Both the position numbers and the translations under genes were made by a program. DNA of 64,000 nt, from assembly GCF_003986935.1 (NCBI RefSeq), contig NZ_RJZE01000012.1, forward strand, positions 157,500 to 221,499, in the 5' to 3' direction. Shown piece after piece: positions 36,741-45,913 of this stretch; positions within the stretch are counted from its first letter, which is position 1, and each line of letters begins with the position of its first letter. The stretch comes from Paraburkholderia kururiensis JCM 10599 = LMG 19447. GTDB lineage: Bacteria > Pseudomonadota > Gammaproteobacteria > Burkholderiales > Burkholderiaceae. The notes below the pieces were generated by a model, which saw nothing but the letters and a program-made list of their open reading frames with translations, made no database searches and was not told the DNA's origin.

Positions 36741-37739
36741 CTACTCGGCCTTGGAGTCGCGCCTGAGCAGGGCGCTCACGGCATCGCGCGGCGCGACGCC
36801 TTCGAACAGCACCGCGCAGACGGCCTGCGTGATGGGCATTTCGATGCCATGCGCCTGCGCGAGCGCGAGCACCGCCTTCGCACAACGCACGCCTTCGGCC
36901 ACGTGGCCGAGTGCGGCAAGAATGTCGTCGAGCGTGCGGCCCGAGGCCAACTGCATGCCCACCGTTCGATTGCGCGAAAGATCGCCCGTTGCGGTGAGAA
37001 TCAGGTCGCCGAGTCCGGTGAGACCGGTGAACGTTTCGGCCCGGCCGCCCAGCGTCACGCCAAGCCGCGACATTTCCGCGAGACCTCGCGTAATGAGCGC
37101 CGCGCGCGCGTTGAGTCCGAGCCCGAGGCCATCGGAAATGCCTGTCGCAATCGCGAGCACGTTCTTCACTGCGCCGCCCACTTCCACGCCCACCACGTCG
37201 TCGCCCGTGTAGATGCGCATGGCGCGATGATGAAACGCTGCGACCGTACGCTCGCGGCACACCGCCGACGCGCTCGCCACCGTCAGCGCGACCGGCAAGC
37301 CCTCCACCACTTCGCGCGCGAAGCTCGGTCCCGAAAGCACCCCGTTGCTCGCATGATCGGGCAACTCCTGGCCCACCACCTGATGCGGCATGAGCTGCGT
37401 ATCGGACTCGAAGCCCTTGCACAGCCACACGAAATGCGCGGGCACCTTGCCGCCGTCGCGCATCGAGCGAAGCAAGCCGCGCAGCCCGGCGACAGGCGCC
37501 GCAAGCACGACGAGCGAGGCGTCATCGCGCGCGTGGTCGAGCACCGCCGCCAGATCTGCGTCGTAACGCAGGCTCTGCGGCAAGGCCACGCCCGCCAGAT
37601 AGCGGGCGTTTTCATGCGTCGTGGAGAGTTCGGCAACGAGCGCGCTGTCGCGCGCCCAGAGCACCGTGTCATGCCGCGCGGCCAGATGGGCGGCGACCGC
37701 GGTGCCCCATGCGCCGGCGCCGAGAACGGCAACCTTCAT
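36741..37739 (-). CDS. gpsA: Glycerol-3-phosphate dehydrogenase [NAD(P)+]
   Basis: Reduces dihydroxyacetone phosphate to sn-glycerol 3-phosphate for phospholipid synthesis. 332 residues. The N-terminal V-L-G-A-G-A-W-G-T-A is the dinucleotide-binding loop; V-L-S-G-P-S-F-A near 135 and G-A-V-K-N-V-L-A-I-A-T-G near 185 hold conserved substrate and catalytic residues (Lys). An upstream in-frame start at 37754 would add five residues that the family lacks. Last gene of the run rhodanese-grxC-secB-gpsA, 21 nt after secB. Confidence 0.97.
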   Translation of the reverse strand: MKVAVLGAGAWGTAVAAHLAARHDTVLWARDSALVAELSTTHENARYLAGVALPQSLRYDADLAAVLDHARDDASLVVLAAPVAGLRGLLRSMRDGGKVPAHFVWLCKGFESDTQLMPHQVVGQELPDHASNGVLSGPSFAREVVEGLPVALTVASASAVCRERTVAAFHHRAMRIYTGDDVVGVEVGGAVKNVLAIATGISDGLGLGLNARAALITRGLAEMSRLGVTLGGRAETFTGLTGLGDLILTATGDLSRNRTVGMQLASGRTLDDILAALGHVAEGVRCAKAVLALAQAHGIEMPITQAVCAVLFEGVAPRDAVSALLRRDSKAE

Positions 37740-37760
37740 ACCCGGCACCGTCAAGGTGGG

Positions 37761-38234
37761 TTAATGCGTGGCGTTGCTTTGCTGCGCGCCGCCGTCCCCT
37801 TGCGAGATCTGCGCGAGGCGCTGCTCATAGAGCGCCTGGAAGTTGATCTCGGCCAGATGGATGGGCGGGAAGCCCGCGCGCGTGATCGCGTCGGCGATGT
37901 TGGAACGCAGGTACGGGAAGATGATCGTGGGGCATGCAATGCCGACGAGCGGATCGATCTGCTCAGCCGGAATGTTGCGGATGTCGAAAATGCCGGCCTG
38001 CTTCGCTTCGATCAGGAATGCGACCTTGTCGTTGACCTTGGCCGTCACCGTACCGGTCACCGCGACTTCGAACACGGCGTCGGCGAGACGCGCAGCGTTC
38101 ACGTCGACTTCGACTTCGACCGAGGGCATCTCCTGTTCGAGGAAGATCGCGGGCGAATTCGGCTGCTCGAGCGACAGATCCTTCAGGTAGATGCGCTGGA
38201 TGTTGAAAAACGGCTGGTTGTTCTCGTCGGACAT
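37761..38234 (-). CDS. secB: Protein-export chaperone SecB
   Basis: Tetrameric cytoplasmic chaperone that keeps preproteins unfolded for SecA. 157 residues. N-terminal P-F-F-N-I-Q-R-I-Y-L-K-D-L-S-L-E-Q-P-N and the later A-C-P-T-I-I-F-P-Y-L-R are SecB signatures. The ATG at 38234 gives the standard start M-S-D-E-N-N-Q. Between grxC and gpsA, as in related genomes. Confidence 0.97.
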   Translation of the reverse strand: MSDENNQPFFNIQRIYLKDLSLEQPNSPAIFLEQEMPSVEVEVDVNAARLADAVFEVAVTGTVTAKVNDKVAFLIEAKQAGIFDIRNIPAEQIDPLVGIACPTIIFPYLRSNIADAITRAGFPPIHLAEINFQALYEQRLAQISQGDGGAQQSNATH

Positions 38235-38402
38235 GGTAATGCAGGCTCCCTGATTAACGGATGGCGGCGGGCCGTAGTCCGCCGTGCGTGTGGTTGTGGC
38301 GCTCAAGTCGGCAAATATAGCGAGCGCATGTGCTCGACACGAGCGGCCGGGGCGTGCGGAGGCGCACGAGGCGCCGTGCGCTGCCTTGCGCCCCGCTTCG
38401 GC

Positions 38403-38663
38403 TCAGGCCGCTTCGAGCAGCGGCGTCAGGCCGCCAGCGCGATCCAGCGCGGAAAGGTCGTCGTAACCGCCGACATGCGTTTCCCCGATGAACACCTGGG
38501 GGACCGTGCGGCGCCCGGTGCGCGTCATCATTTCCTCGCGACGGGACGGATCCTTGTCGATCAGCACCTTTTCGATATGCTCGACGCCGCGCGACTTTAA
38601 AAGACGTTCGGCCATCTGGCAATACGGACACACCTGCGTGCTGTACATGAGAACCTTGTTCAC
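38403..38663 (-). CDS. grxC: Glutaredoxin 3
   Basis: Dithiol glutaredoxin, 86 residues, with active site C-P-Y-C at residues 12-15, T-V-P-Q-V-F-I (cis-Pro loop) and G-G-Y-D-D at the glutathione site. The start is a GTG at 38663 that overlaps the rhodanese stop by 4 nt (GTGA), with AAGGAGTCGCG ahead, so the two genes are coupled. Maintains reduced thiols with glutathione made by gshAB, also in this window. Confidence 0.94.
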   Translation of the reverse strand: MNKVLMYSTQVCPYCQMAERLLKSRGVEHIEKVLIDKDPSRREEMMTRTGRRTVPQVFIGETHVGGYDDLSALDRAGGLTPLLEAA

Positions 38664-39085
38664 TTCGCGACTCCTTGTTTGACGACCGGCATGCCGGCCT
38701 GCTGCCAGGCGTTGATGCCGCCCTCCAGCACATGGACCTCGGCGTAACCCGCGTCGCGCACGATACGCGCCGCGTTGTTCGCCCGCTGCCCCGTCTGACA
38801 GACGAGCAGCACCGGGGTGCTCTTGTTCTTCGCGATCTGGGCGACCTTTGCCTGCAGTTCGGCAAGTTCGACATGACGCGCTGAAGGCAGATGGCCTTTG
38901 GCGAATTCGTCGGCTGCCCGCACGTCCACCACGATCGCGTTGCGCCGGTTGATCAGTTGGGTTGCCTCGGCGGCGGAGACTCCGCCGCGCCCGCCCCGCC
39001 TGATCGAAGGCCACAGGAGCAACCCTCCGGAAATGAGGACGATCGCAATGAGTACAAGGTTGATGTAATTGGAGAAGAACGTCAC
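38660..39085 (-). CDS. Membrane-anchored rhodanese-like protein
   Basis: 141 residues: one N-terminal helix (N-L-V-L-I-A-I-V-L-I-S-G) and a rhodanese domain with catalytic cysteine in C-Q-T-G-Q-R-A near residue 102. GTG at 39085 (V-T-F-F-S-N-Y-I) gives the family length and N-terminus; longer readings add unrelated sequence. Members of this family transfer sulfur or act as redox proteins; substrate unknown. First gene of the run with grxC, secB and gpsA. Confidence 0.9.
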   Translation of the reverse strand: MTFFSNYINLVLIAIVLISGGLLLWPSIRRGGRGGVSAAEATQLINRRNAIVVDVRAADEFAKGHLPSARHVELAELQAKVAQIAKNKSTPVLLVCQTGQRANNAARIVRDAGYAEVHVLEGGINAWQQAGMPVVKQGVAK

Positions 39086-39264
39086 GAGAAAGGGAATCCG
39101 GAAACGGGCAATCCGCTCATTATAAAATAACCGTTTGACGCGAGGGCGACGCAACCTGCGCCGCTCCGGCAGGGCCTTCGACCGACGCGCTTGCGGTCCA
39201 CCCCGCACCGCAACTCGCGCGGCACCCATTTACCGCTTCCTTACTACCGACCGGCACACACTCC

Positions 39265-40011
39265 ATGTACAAACTCGTTCTCATCCGCCACGGCGAATCG
39301 ACGTGGAACAAGGAAAACCGCTTCACCGGCTGGGTCGACGTCGACCTCACCGAACAGGGCGCCCGCGAAGCGCAGCAGGCCGGCCTGCTTCTGAAGGAAG
39401 CAGGCTATACGTTCGACATCGCCTACACCTCCGTGTTGAAGCGCGCCATCCGCACGCTGTGGCACGTGCAGGATCAGATGGACCTGATGTACATCCCGGT
39501 GGTGCATTCGTGGCGCCTCAACGAACGCCACTACGGCGCGCTGTCCGGCCTCAACAAGGCCGAAACCGCGGCGAAGTACGGCGACGAGCAGGTGCTCGTC
39601 TGGCGCCGCAGCTACGACACGCCGCCGCCCGCGCTGGACGCATCCGACGACCGCACGTCCTACAACGACCCGCGCTACGCGAAGGTCCCGCGCGAGCAGT
39701 TGCCGCTCACCGAATGCCTGAAGGACACGGTGGCACGCGTGCTGCCCATGTGGAACGAATCGATCGCGCCGGCCGTGCGCTCGGACCGCAAGGTGCTGAT
39801 CGCGGCGCACGGCAACTCGATCCGCGCGCTCGTGAAGTATCTCGACAATATTTCGGACACCGACATCGTCGGCCTCAACATTCCGAACGGCGTGCCGCTC
39901 GTGTACGAACTCGACGAGAACCTGAAACCGATCCAGCACTATTACCTCGGCGACGCCGAAGCCATCGCGAAGGCGCAAGCCGCGGTCGCGAATCAGGGCA
40001 AGAAGGGCTGA
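39265..40011 (+). CDS. gpmA: 2,3-bisphosphoglycerate-dependent phosphoglycerate mutase
   Basis: Glycolysis/gluconeogenesis enzyme interconverting 3- and 2-phosphoglycerate. 248 residues, usual length. Catalytic R-H-G-E-S-T-W-N near residue 9 (His is phosphorylated), then R-F-T-G-W-V-D-V-D-L, W-R-L-N-E-R-H-Y-G-A-L and A-A-H-G-N-S-I-R-A-L near 180. The ribosome binding site is weak. Followed by ctpA after 272 nt. Confidence 0.97.
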   Translation: MYKLVLIRHGESTWNKENRFTGWVDVDLTEQGAREAQQAGLLLKEAGYTFDIAYTSVLKRAIRTLWHVQDQMDLMYIPVVHSWRLNERHYGALSGLNKAETAAKYGDEQVLVWRRSYDTPPPALDASDDRTSYNDPRYAKVPREQLPLTECLKDTVARVLPMWNESIAPAVRSDRKVLIAAHGNSIRALVKYLDNISDTDIVGLNIPNGVPLVYELDENLKPIQHYYLGDAEAIAKAQAAVANQGKKG

Positions 40012-40283
40012 CGCAAGCCAGTTTCCGGCGGCGATCGAAGAGCATACGATCGCCGCCCACCGATGCCTCACTACTGCGTGGCGTCGGCCTCTGCCCTGAT
40101 GTTGCACTGCACCGCCCGCGCACACCGTCCACTCCGGCGCGTCTTGAACCTGCCCGCCTGGCCCCTGTCGAAGTCCCATTGGCGTCGCGCCGCCATCTGC
40201 ACAGTGCGTAGCGGTGTGCAGTTATACTTGTCCGTCGCTCTCCCCTTTGACGTTGCCACGCGCTTCTGACCGCAACAGACTCT

Positions 40284-41867
40284 ATGCGAAAGAACCTGAA
40301 AAACATCGGCCTGATCGCCGCGGGCCTTGCCACCGGCGTTTTTGCAACCCTGCAGTTCTCCGTGTCGGCCGAGCAACCCGCGAGCGCGCCGTTGCCGCTC
40401 GACCAGCTGCGGCTCTTCGCCGAAGTCTTCGGGCAGATCAAGCATGAATACGTCGAGCCGGTCGACGACAAGAAGCTGCTCACCGCCGCCATCAAGGGCA
40501 TGGTGTCGAGCCTCGACCCGCACTCGTCGTATCTGGACAAAACGGACTACGCCGAACTCCAGGAGCAGACCAAGGGTCGCTTCGCCGGTCTCGGCATCGA
40601 AATTTCGCAGGAAGACGGTCTCATCAAGGTGATCTCGCCCATCGAAGACACGCCCGCGTTTCGCGCCGGCATCCGTCCGGGCGACCTGATCACGCGCATC
40701 AACGACAAGCCGGTGCGCGGCATGACACTCGACAATGCTGTCAAGCAGATGCGCGGCGAGCCGGGCACGAAGGTCACGCTCACCATCTTCCGCAAGACCG
40801 ACGACCGCACCTTCCCGCTCACCGTTACGCGCGCGATCATCAAGGTCCAGAGCGTGAAGATGAAGATTCTGGCGCCGGGCTACGCGTACATCCGCATCAC
40901 AAGCTTCCAGGAACGCACCACGCCCGATCTCGCGGCGCGGCTGCAGGACATCGCGCGTCAGCAACCGAATCTGAAGGGCCTCATCCTCGACCTGCGCAAC
41001 AACGGCGGCGGCCTGCTGCAGAGCGCGGTAGGCGTGGCGGGCGCCTTCCTGCCGCCGGATTCGGTGGTGGTCTCCACCAACGGCCAGATTCCGGATTCCA
41101 AGCAGATCTACCGCGACACCTACGACAACTATCGGCTGCCGTCCTTCGACGGCGACCCGCTCAAGAATCTGCCGTCCATCTTCAAGACGGTACCGATGAT
41201 CGTGCTGACCAACGCGTACTCCGCGTCGGCGTCCGAAATCGTGGCGGGTGCGCTGCAAGACCAGCATCGCGCGCTGCTTGTGGGCAAGACCACGTTCGGC
41301 AAGGGCTCGGTGCAGACGGTGCGTCCTATGACTGCCGACACGGCCCTGCGCCTGACCACCGCGTACTACTACACGCCGAGCGGCCGCTCGATCCAGAACA
41401 AGGGCATTCGTCCTGATATCCCGGTCGATCAGTACGCCGACGGCGATCCGGACGACGCACTCGTCACGCGTGAAGTCGATTACTCGAATCACCTCGCGAA
41501 CACGCAGGACCCGAACGAGAAGAAGGAACAGGAGCAGCGCGAGCAGATGCGCATGGACGAACTGCGCATGCTCGAAGAACAGAACGACAAGAAGACGCCG
41601 GAACAACGCGAGAAGGATCGCGAGCGCAAGCCGGTCGAGTTCGGTTCCGCTGACGACTTCATGCTCCAGCAGGCTTTGAACAAGCTGGAAGGCAAGCCCG
41701 TTGTCGAATCGAAGTCGCCGATGGAGCGGCGCCTCGCGCAAAACAAGCCGCCGCAGTCCGCTTCGGCGCCTGTTTCGGTCAAGCCTGCGCTGCCGGTCAC
41801 GCCGGGCGCCTCCGCCGCGCCGGGGGCGTCGGCGCCGGGTGCGACCTCCGCACCGGCCGCAAAGTAA
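40284..41867 (+). CDS. ctpA: Carboxy-terminal processing peptidase, S41 family
   Basis: Periplasmic serine protease. 527 residues: N-terminal signal/anchor, PDZ domain near 90-165 (F-A-G-L-G-I-E-I and G-D-L-I-T-R-I-N-D), then the S41 domain with Y-I-R-I-T-S-F near 205, catalytic Ser in A-Y-S-A-S-A-S-E-I near 315, and Lys in G-K-T-T-F-G-K-G-S about 25 residues later. The last 60 residues are Ala/Pro/Ser-rich. A terminator follows at 41919. Also usable as the neighbour link between gpmA and moeB. Confidence 0.95.
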   Translation: MRKNLKNIGLIAAGLATGVFATLQFSVSAEQPASAPLPLDQLRLFAEVFGQIKHEYVEPVDDKKLLTAAIKGMVSSLDPHSSYLDKTDYAELQEQTKGRFAGLGIEISQEDGLIKVISPIEDTPAFRAGIRPGDLITRINDKPVRGMTLDNAVKQMRGEPGTKVTLTIFRKTDDRTFPLTVTRAIIKVQSVKMKILAPGYAYIRITSFQERTTPDLAARLQDIARQQPNLKGLILDLRNNGGGLLQSAVGVAGAFLPPDSVVVSTNGQIPDSKQIYRDTYDNYRLPSFDGDPLKNLPSIFKTVPMIVLTNAYSASASEIVAGALQDQHRALLVGKTTFGKGSVQTVRPMTADTALRLTTAYYYTPSGRSIQNKGIRPDIPVDQYADGDPDDALVTREVDYSNHLANTQDPNEKKEQEQREQMRMDELRMLEEQNDKKTPEQREKDRERKPVEFGSADDFMLQQALNKLEGKPVVESKSPMERRLAQNKPPQSASAPVSVKPALPVTPGASAAPGASAPGATSAPAAK

Positions 41868-41918
41868 GGCCGCAGCCCGAAGTAAGGCCGCAGCCGCTTC
41901 AATCAGTCGCTTTCTAAC

Positions 41919-41950
41919 TGAGCCTTCGCAGCACGCGCTGCGAAGGCTCA
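41919..41950 (+). terminator. Terminator of ctpA
   Basis: Perfect 14-bp stem TGAGCCTTCGCAGC / GCTGCGAAGGCTCA with a 4-nt loop, then TTTGTTTG. Confidence 0.9.
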
Positions 41951-42042
41951 TTTGTTTGCGCGGCTAGAATAGCGACAACACACGGACCGTCCGCCCGACC
42001 GGCATCCTCCGCACCCACGCGACGCCTCAACCCGCGCCTGCC

Positions 42043-42801
42043 ATGAACGACGATCAGCTCCTTCGCTATTCCCGCCATATCCTCGTCGACGAACTCGGTA
42101 TCGAAGCGCAGCAGCGCTTTCTCGACGCGCACGCCATTGTGGTGGGCGCCGGCGGTCTGGGTTCGCCCGCTGCGATGTACCTCGCGGCATCCGGCGTCGG
42201 CCGCCTTACGCTCGTGGACGACGACACCGTCGACCTCACCAATCTCCAGCGGCAGATTCTCCACGCCACCACATCGATTGGCCGCAAGAAGGTGGAGTCG
42301 GGGCGCGAGACGCTCGCGCGCATCAATCCGGATGTGAAGGTGGACATGGTCGCGGCACGCGTGGACGCGGCATGGCTCGATGCCACCGTGCCGACCGCCA
42401 CCGTCGTGCTCGACTGCACCGACAACTTCGCCACGCGTCACGCGATCAACCGCGCGTGCGTCGCCCACGGCGTGCCGCTCGTCTCCGGCGCGGCGTTGCG
42501 CTTCGACGGCCAGATCAGTACGTTCGATTTCCGCGATCCGGCTTCGCCCTGCTACGCCTGCGTGTTTCCGGAAGACCAGCCGTTCGAGGAAGTCGCGTGT
42601 TCGACGATGGGCGTGTTCGCACCCACCGTCGGCATCATCGGCACCATGCAGGCAGCCGAAGCGCTGCGCGTGATCGCGAAGATCGGCACGCCGCTCGTCG
42701 GGCGGCTCATGATGCTCGACTCGCTGCACATGGAATGGAACACGATGCGCATTGCGCGCCAGCCGGATTGCCCGGTATGCGGCAAAGCGCATCGCGAGTG
42801 A
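42043..42801 (+). CDS. moeB: HesA/MoeB/ThiF adenylyltransferase
   Basis: Activates the C-terminus of a ubiquitin-like sulfur carrier (MoaD or ThiS) by adenylation. 252 residues. N-terminal R-Y-S-R-H-I-L-V-D-E-L-G, ATP-binding V-G-A-G-G-L-G-S-P near 32, D-N-F-A-T-R-H near 128, and two zinc-binding pairs C-Y-A-C and C-P-V-C-G. The E-E-V-A-C-S-T-M-G motif holds the conserved cysteine. It could serve molybdopterin or thiamine synthesis; no moa or thi gene is adjacent. Convergent with ptsI. Confidence 0.9.
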   Translation: MNDDQLLRYSRHILVDELGIEAQQRFLDAHAIVVGAGGLGSPAAMYLAASGVGRLTLVDDDTVDLTNLQRQILHATTSIGRKKVESGRETLARINPDVKVDMVAARVDAAWLDATVPTATVVLDCTDNFATRHAINRACVAHGVPLVSGAALRFDGQISTFDFRDPASPCYACVFPEDQPFEEVACSTMGVFAPTVGIIGTMQAAEALRVIAKIGTPLVGRLMMLDSLHMEWNTMRIARQPDCPVCGKAHRE

Positions 42802-42846
42802 AGCGCAGCCGGCGTGCACGTGCCGGCCGCATGAGTAGCCCTTCGA

Positions 42847-44589
42847 TCAGGCTTGCGCCACGCGCTTGAGCGCGGCCTGCACTTCTTCCGGCTCGAACGC
42901 GGCGAGCACGTCGGCCACCGGCTTTTCGAGCGTCTTCAGGTGCGAGCGCAGAATTTCCTGCTTCACGACCAACAGCTGACTCGGATGCATCGAGAACTCG
43001 GTGAGCCCCATGCCCAGCAACAGACGCGTCAACGCCGGGTCGCCGGCCATCTCTCCGCACACCGAAACGGGTACGCCTGCCCGCTTCGCCTCGCGCAGCG
43101 TGAACGCGATCAGATGCAATACCGCGGGATGCAGCGGATCGTAGAGATGCGCGACAGAGTTGTCCGCGCGGTCGATGGCGAGCGTGTACTGAATCAGGTC
43201 GTTGGTGCCGATCGAGAGGAAATCGAGGCGCTTCAGGAACAGCGGCAACGCGATCGCAGCCGCGGGAATCTCGATCATTGCGCCCACGCGCACGTTCGGA
43301 TCGTAGGCGAGGCCGGCATCGTCGAGTTGGCGCTTCGCTTCGCGGATCAGGTCGAGCGTCTGGTCGATCTCCTGCGCGTGCGCGAGCATCGGAATCAGAA
43401 TTTTCACCGAGCCGAATGCCGACGCACGCAGAATCGCGCGCAACTGCGTCAGGAACATTTGCGGCTCGGAGAGGCTCCAGCGAATGGCGCGCAATCCCAG
43501 TGCAGGATTCGGCGCGGTTTCGTAGCTTTCGGCGGCCGCGTCGAGCGGTTTGTCGGCGCCCACGTCGATGGTGCGAATCGTCACCGGCAAGCCGTTCATG
43601 AGTTCGACCGCGTGGCGGTACGCCGCGAACTGCTCTTCTTCCTCGGGCAGTTGTTCCTTGTGATTCATGAACAGGAACTCGGTGCGAAAGAGCCCCACGC
43701 CCGTTGCGCCGGCTTCGAGCGCCGCACGCGCGTCTTCGGGCAATTCGATGTTCGCGCACAGCTCGATCTTCGTGCCGCACAGCGTTTGCGTGGGCGAAAA
43801 CTTGAGCCGCTGCAGCTTCTTGCGCTCGAGTGCCTTTTCGCTCTGCCGGTACGTGTACTCCTCCAGCACGATGGGCGCCGGGTCGACGATCACGATGCCG
43901 TGATCGCCGTCCACGATGATGAGGTCGTCCTGGCGGATCAACGTGCTCGCCTGCTGCACGCCCACCGCGGCGGGAATTCCAAGGCTGCGTGCAACGATTG
44001 CCGTATGCGAGGTGCGTCCGCCCAGGTCGGTGACGAAGCCCTGGAACGTTTGCGTCTTGAACTGCAGCATGTCCGCAGGCGCGATGTCGTGCGCCACGAC
44101 GATCATCTCGTCGCAACTGCCGTGCACGCCATCCAGCGCCGACTGTGAACCACCGGCCAGCGCCTTCAAGACGCGCTCCACGACCTGCTCGATGTCGGCC
44201 TTGCGCTCGCGCAGGTACTCGTCTTCGATGTCGTCGAAATGGCGCGACAGACGTTCCAGCTGCTCAGTCAGCGCCCACTCCACGTTGTAGCGACGCGTGC
44301 GGATGAGGTCGATGGTCTCCTGCACGAGCATCGCGTCGTTCAGGATCATCGTATGAACGTTGAGGAAGGCGCCCATTTCGCTGGGCGCGTCCGCAGCCAG
44401 GTCGGCGCGCAGCGCCTCCAGTTCCTCGTGGACTGTGCCCTGCGCCGTACGAAAGCGCTCGACCTCCCCTTCGATCTGGGAAGGCTCGATCAGATAGTGG
44501 TCGACGTCGAGTGCAGCCGGGGCGATGAGATAGGCCCGCCCGATGGCGATACCGCGTGACACGGGAATTCCATGCAGCGTGAACGACAC
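42847..44589 (-). CDS. ptsI: PTS Enzyme I (phosphoenolpyruvate-protein phosphotransferase)
   Basis: Transfers phosphate from PEP to HPr. 580 residues. Active-site His195 in G-G-R-T-S-H-T-A; the PEP-binding part shows D-V-G-A-D-K-P near 370, G-T-N-D-L-I-Q-Y near 460 and V-C-G-E-M-A-G-D-P near 505. The start is a GTG at 44589 with a strong AGAGGAGGT site; upstream sequence is non-homologous. It follows ptsH, but a terminator stands between them. With ptsH and the IIA gene it forms a relay without a sugar permease. Confidence 0.96.
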   Translation of the reverse strand: MSFTLHGIPVSRGIAIGRAYLIAPAALDVDHYLIEPSQIEGEVERFRTAQGTVHEELEALRADLAADAPSEMGAFLNVHTMILNDAMLVQETIDLIRTRRYNVEWALTEQLERLSRHFDDIEDEYLRERKADIEQVVERVLKALAGGSQSALDGVHGSCDEMIVVAHDIAPADMLQFKTQTFQGFVTDLGGRTSHTAIVARSLGIPAAVGVQQASTLIRQDDLIIVDGDHGIVIVDPAPIVLEEYTYRQSEKALERKKLQRLKFSPTQTLCGTKIELCANIELPEDARAALEAGATGVGLFRTEFLFMNHKEQLPEEEEQFAAYRHAVELMNGLPVTIRTIDVGADKPLDAAAESYETAPNPALGLRAIRWSLSEPQMFLTQLRAILRASAFGSVKILIPMLAHAQEIDQTLDLIREAKRQLDDAGLAYDPNVRVGAMIEIPAAAIALPLFLKRLDFLSIGTNDLIQYTLAIDRADNSVAHLYDPLHPAVLHLIAFTLREAKRAGVPVSVCGEMAGDPALTRLLLGMGLTEFSMHPSQLLVVKQEILRSHLKTLEKPVADVLAAFEPEEVQAALKRVAQA

Positions 44590-44743
44590 GCGCACCTCCT
44601 CTAGTTGTGTGATGCCGCGGCAAACCGCTGCAATGCCTCGGACCCCGATAGTGATTATAAATTCCGTAACGCGTATCGATGGTGTGCGGCGCAGCATGGT
44701 CGCCACCCGCCGCAATGCCGTACGCAAGCCGCTATTCGGCATG

Positions 44744-44779
44744 CCAAACAAAAAACGCCGCGGCAAGCCGCGGCGTTTT
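44744..44779 (-). terminator. Terminator between ptsH and ptsI
   Basis: Perfect 13-bp stem AAAACGCCGCGGC / GCCGCGGCGTTTT (44752-44779). On the minus strand it is followed by TTTGTTTGG. It lies 25 nt after ptsH and 155 nt before the ptsI start, so part of the mRNA should end before ptsI. Confidence 0.88.
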
Positions 44780-44804
44780 CACGCATCGGGATTGCGTCGC
44801 GCGC

Positions 44805-45074
44805 TTACTGGCCTTCGCCGAATTTATCGGCGATCAGTTTCAGCAGTGCGTCCATCGCGTCCTGCTCGTCCGGACCTTCGGTTTCGATCAGCACCTGGCT
44901 GCCAATGCCCGCCGCCAGCATCATCACCCCCATGATGCTCTTCGCGTTGATGCGCCGGCCGTTGCGACTCATCCAGATCTCCGCCTGGAAGTTGCCGGCA
45001 AGTTGCGTCAGTTTGGCCGAGGCGCGAGCATGCAGGCCGAGCTTGTTCACGATGGTGGTTTCTTGTTGCAGCAT
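44805..45074 (-). CDS. ptsH: PTS phosphocarrier protein HPr
   Basis: Small phosphocarrier, 89 residues. His15 lies in L-G-L-H-A-R-A, the Enzyme I site, and Ser46 in A-K-S-I-M-G, the site an HPr kinase would use. Between the ManX-like IIA gene and ptsI. The nag fusion protein carries a second HPr domain, so the cell has two parallel relays. Confidence 0.96.
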   Translation of the reverse strand: MLQQETTIVNKLGLHARASAKLTQLAGNFQAEIWMSRNGRRINAKSIMGVMMLAAGIGSQVLIETEGPDEQDAMDALLKLIADKFGEGQ

Positions 45075-45141
45075 GGGTGGGTCCGAAACGCTGGTTGGTA
45101 GGACAGACAGGTAGTGAAGTCAGGCGCTCGTCTATGCTTCG

Positions 45142-45639
45142 TTACGCTCCAGCCGGCTTCACAGTCTCGTTATTCGGCAGCGCCGCACAGGGCGTGACGG
45201 CCGCTTCGGTCAGACAGTCCGAAGCCGCGGCGGCAGCAGATACCGCAGGCGCGCCAGGAACGATCTCTTGAACCCCTTTGGTAGCACCGGCGAGCGCCTT
45301 GTCGACGAGCGTATCGAGCGGCGTGGCTCGATAGCAGACGGCGCGCACGAGCATCGGTAGATTGACGCCGGCCAGCACCCGCACCTGCGGGAGCGTGGCA
45401 AGCCGTGCCGCGATGTTGGACGGCGTGGCGCCGAACATGTCGGTCAGCACAAGGGCGCCGTTTTCTTCCCTGAGACGGTCGATCTCGGCGTTGGCCTGCG
45501 CCACCACCTGCGCGGGGTCGCTGTCCGGCAACACATCGATGACACCGATGCGTGCGGGCAACCCGCCGTAAATGTGAGCAACACACTCGCGAAGCGCGGT
45601 AGCGAACGGAGCATGCGCGATGATCAGAATGCCTGCCAT
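45142..45639 (-). CDS. PTS EIIA protein, mannose-type (ManX-like)
   Basis: 165 residues. N-terminal M-A-G-I-L-I-I-A-H-A-P-F with phospho-accepting His9, and the motif L-T-D-M-F-G-A-T-P-S-N near 72. This is the EIIA-Man fold. It is fused to nothing and has no IIB, IIC or IID gene beside it, so in Burkholderia-type genomes it most likely acts as a regulatory phosphoacceptor. The C-terminal 40 residues are Ala-rich and beyond the usual domain. The ATG at 45639 is the family start. Confidence 0.92.
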   Translation of the reverse strand: MAGILIIAHAPFATALRECVAHIYGGLPARIGVIDVLPDSDPAQVVAQANAEIDRLREENGALVLTDMFGATPSNIAARLATLPQVRVLAGVNLPMLVRAVCYRATPLDTLVDKALAGATKGVQEIVPGAPAVSAAAAASDCLTEAAVTPCAALPNNETVKPAGA

Positions 45640-45913
45640 ATCAGCCTTGCTGCAAATAACGGCCCTGGAGCGCGGCCCGGACCGAAACCTCCGACCTTTC
45701 AGCTTCGCATCCGCATGAGATGCAAGGGTCGGACCACGCGGTCGGCTGTTTGAAAGCCCTTGTATAGACAGCGTTTTTTCCACTGTCCCGCCGCGCGAGC
45801 GCGCATTGTAGCAGGGTCATTTTCGCTCTTTGAACAAACATCTGCCCGCCCTGGCTCCTGGCTCGCACCTGCATCGCATCCGCCCTGCGCCGTATCGCGC
45901 AGGGCGGATGCGC

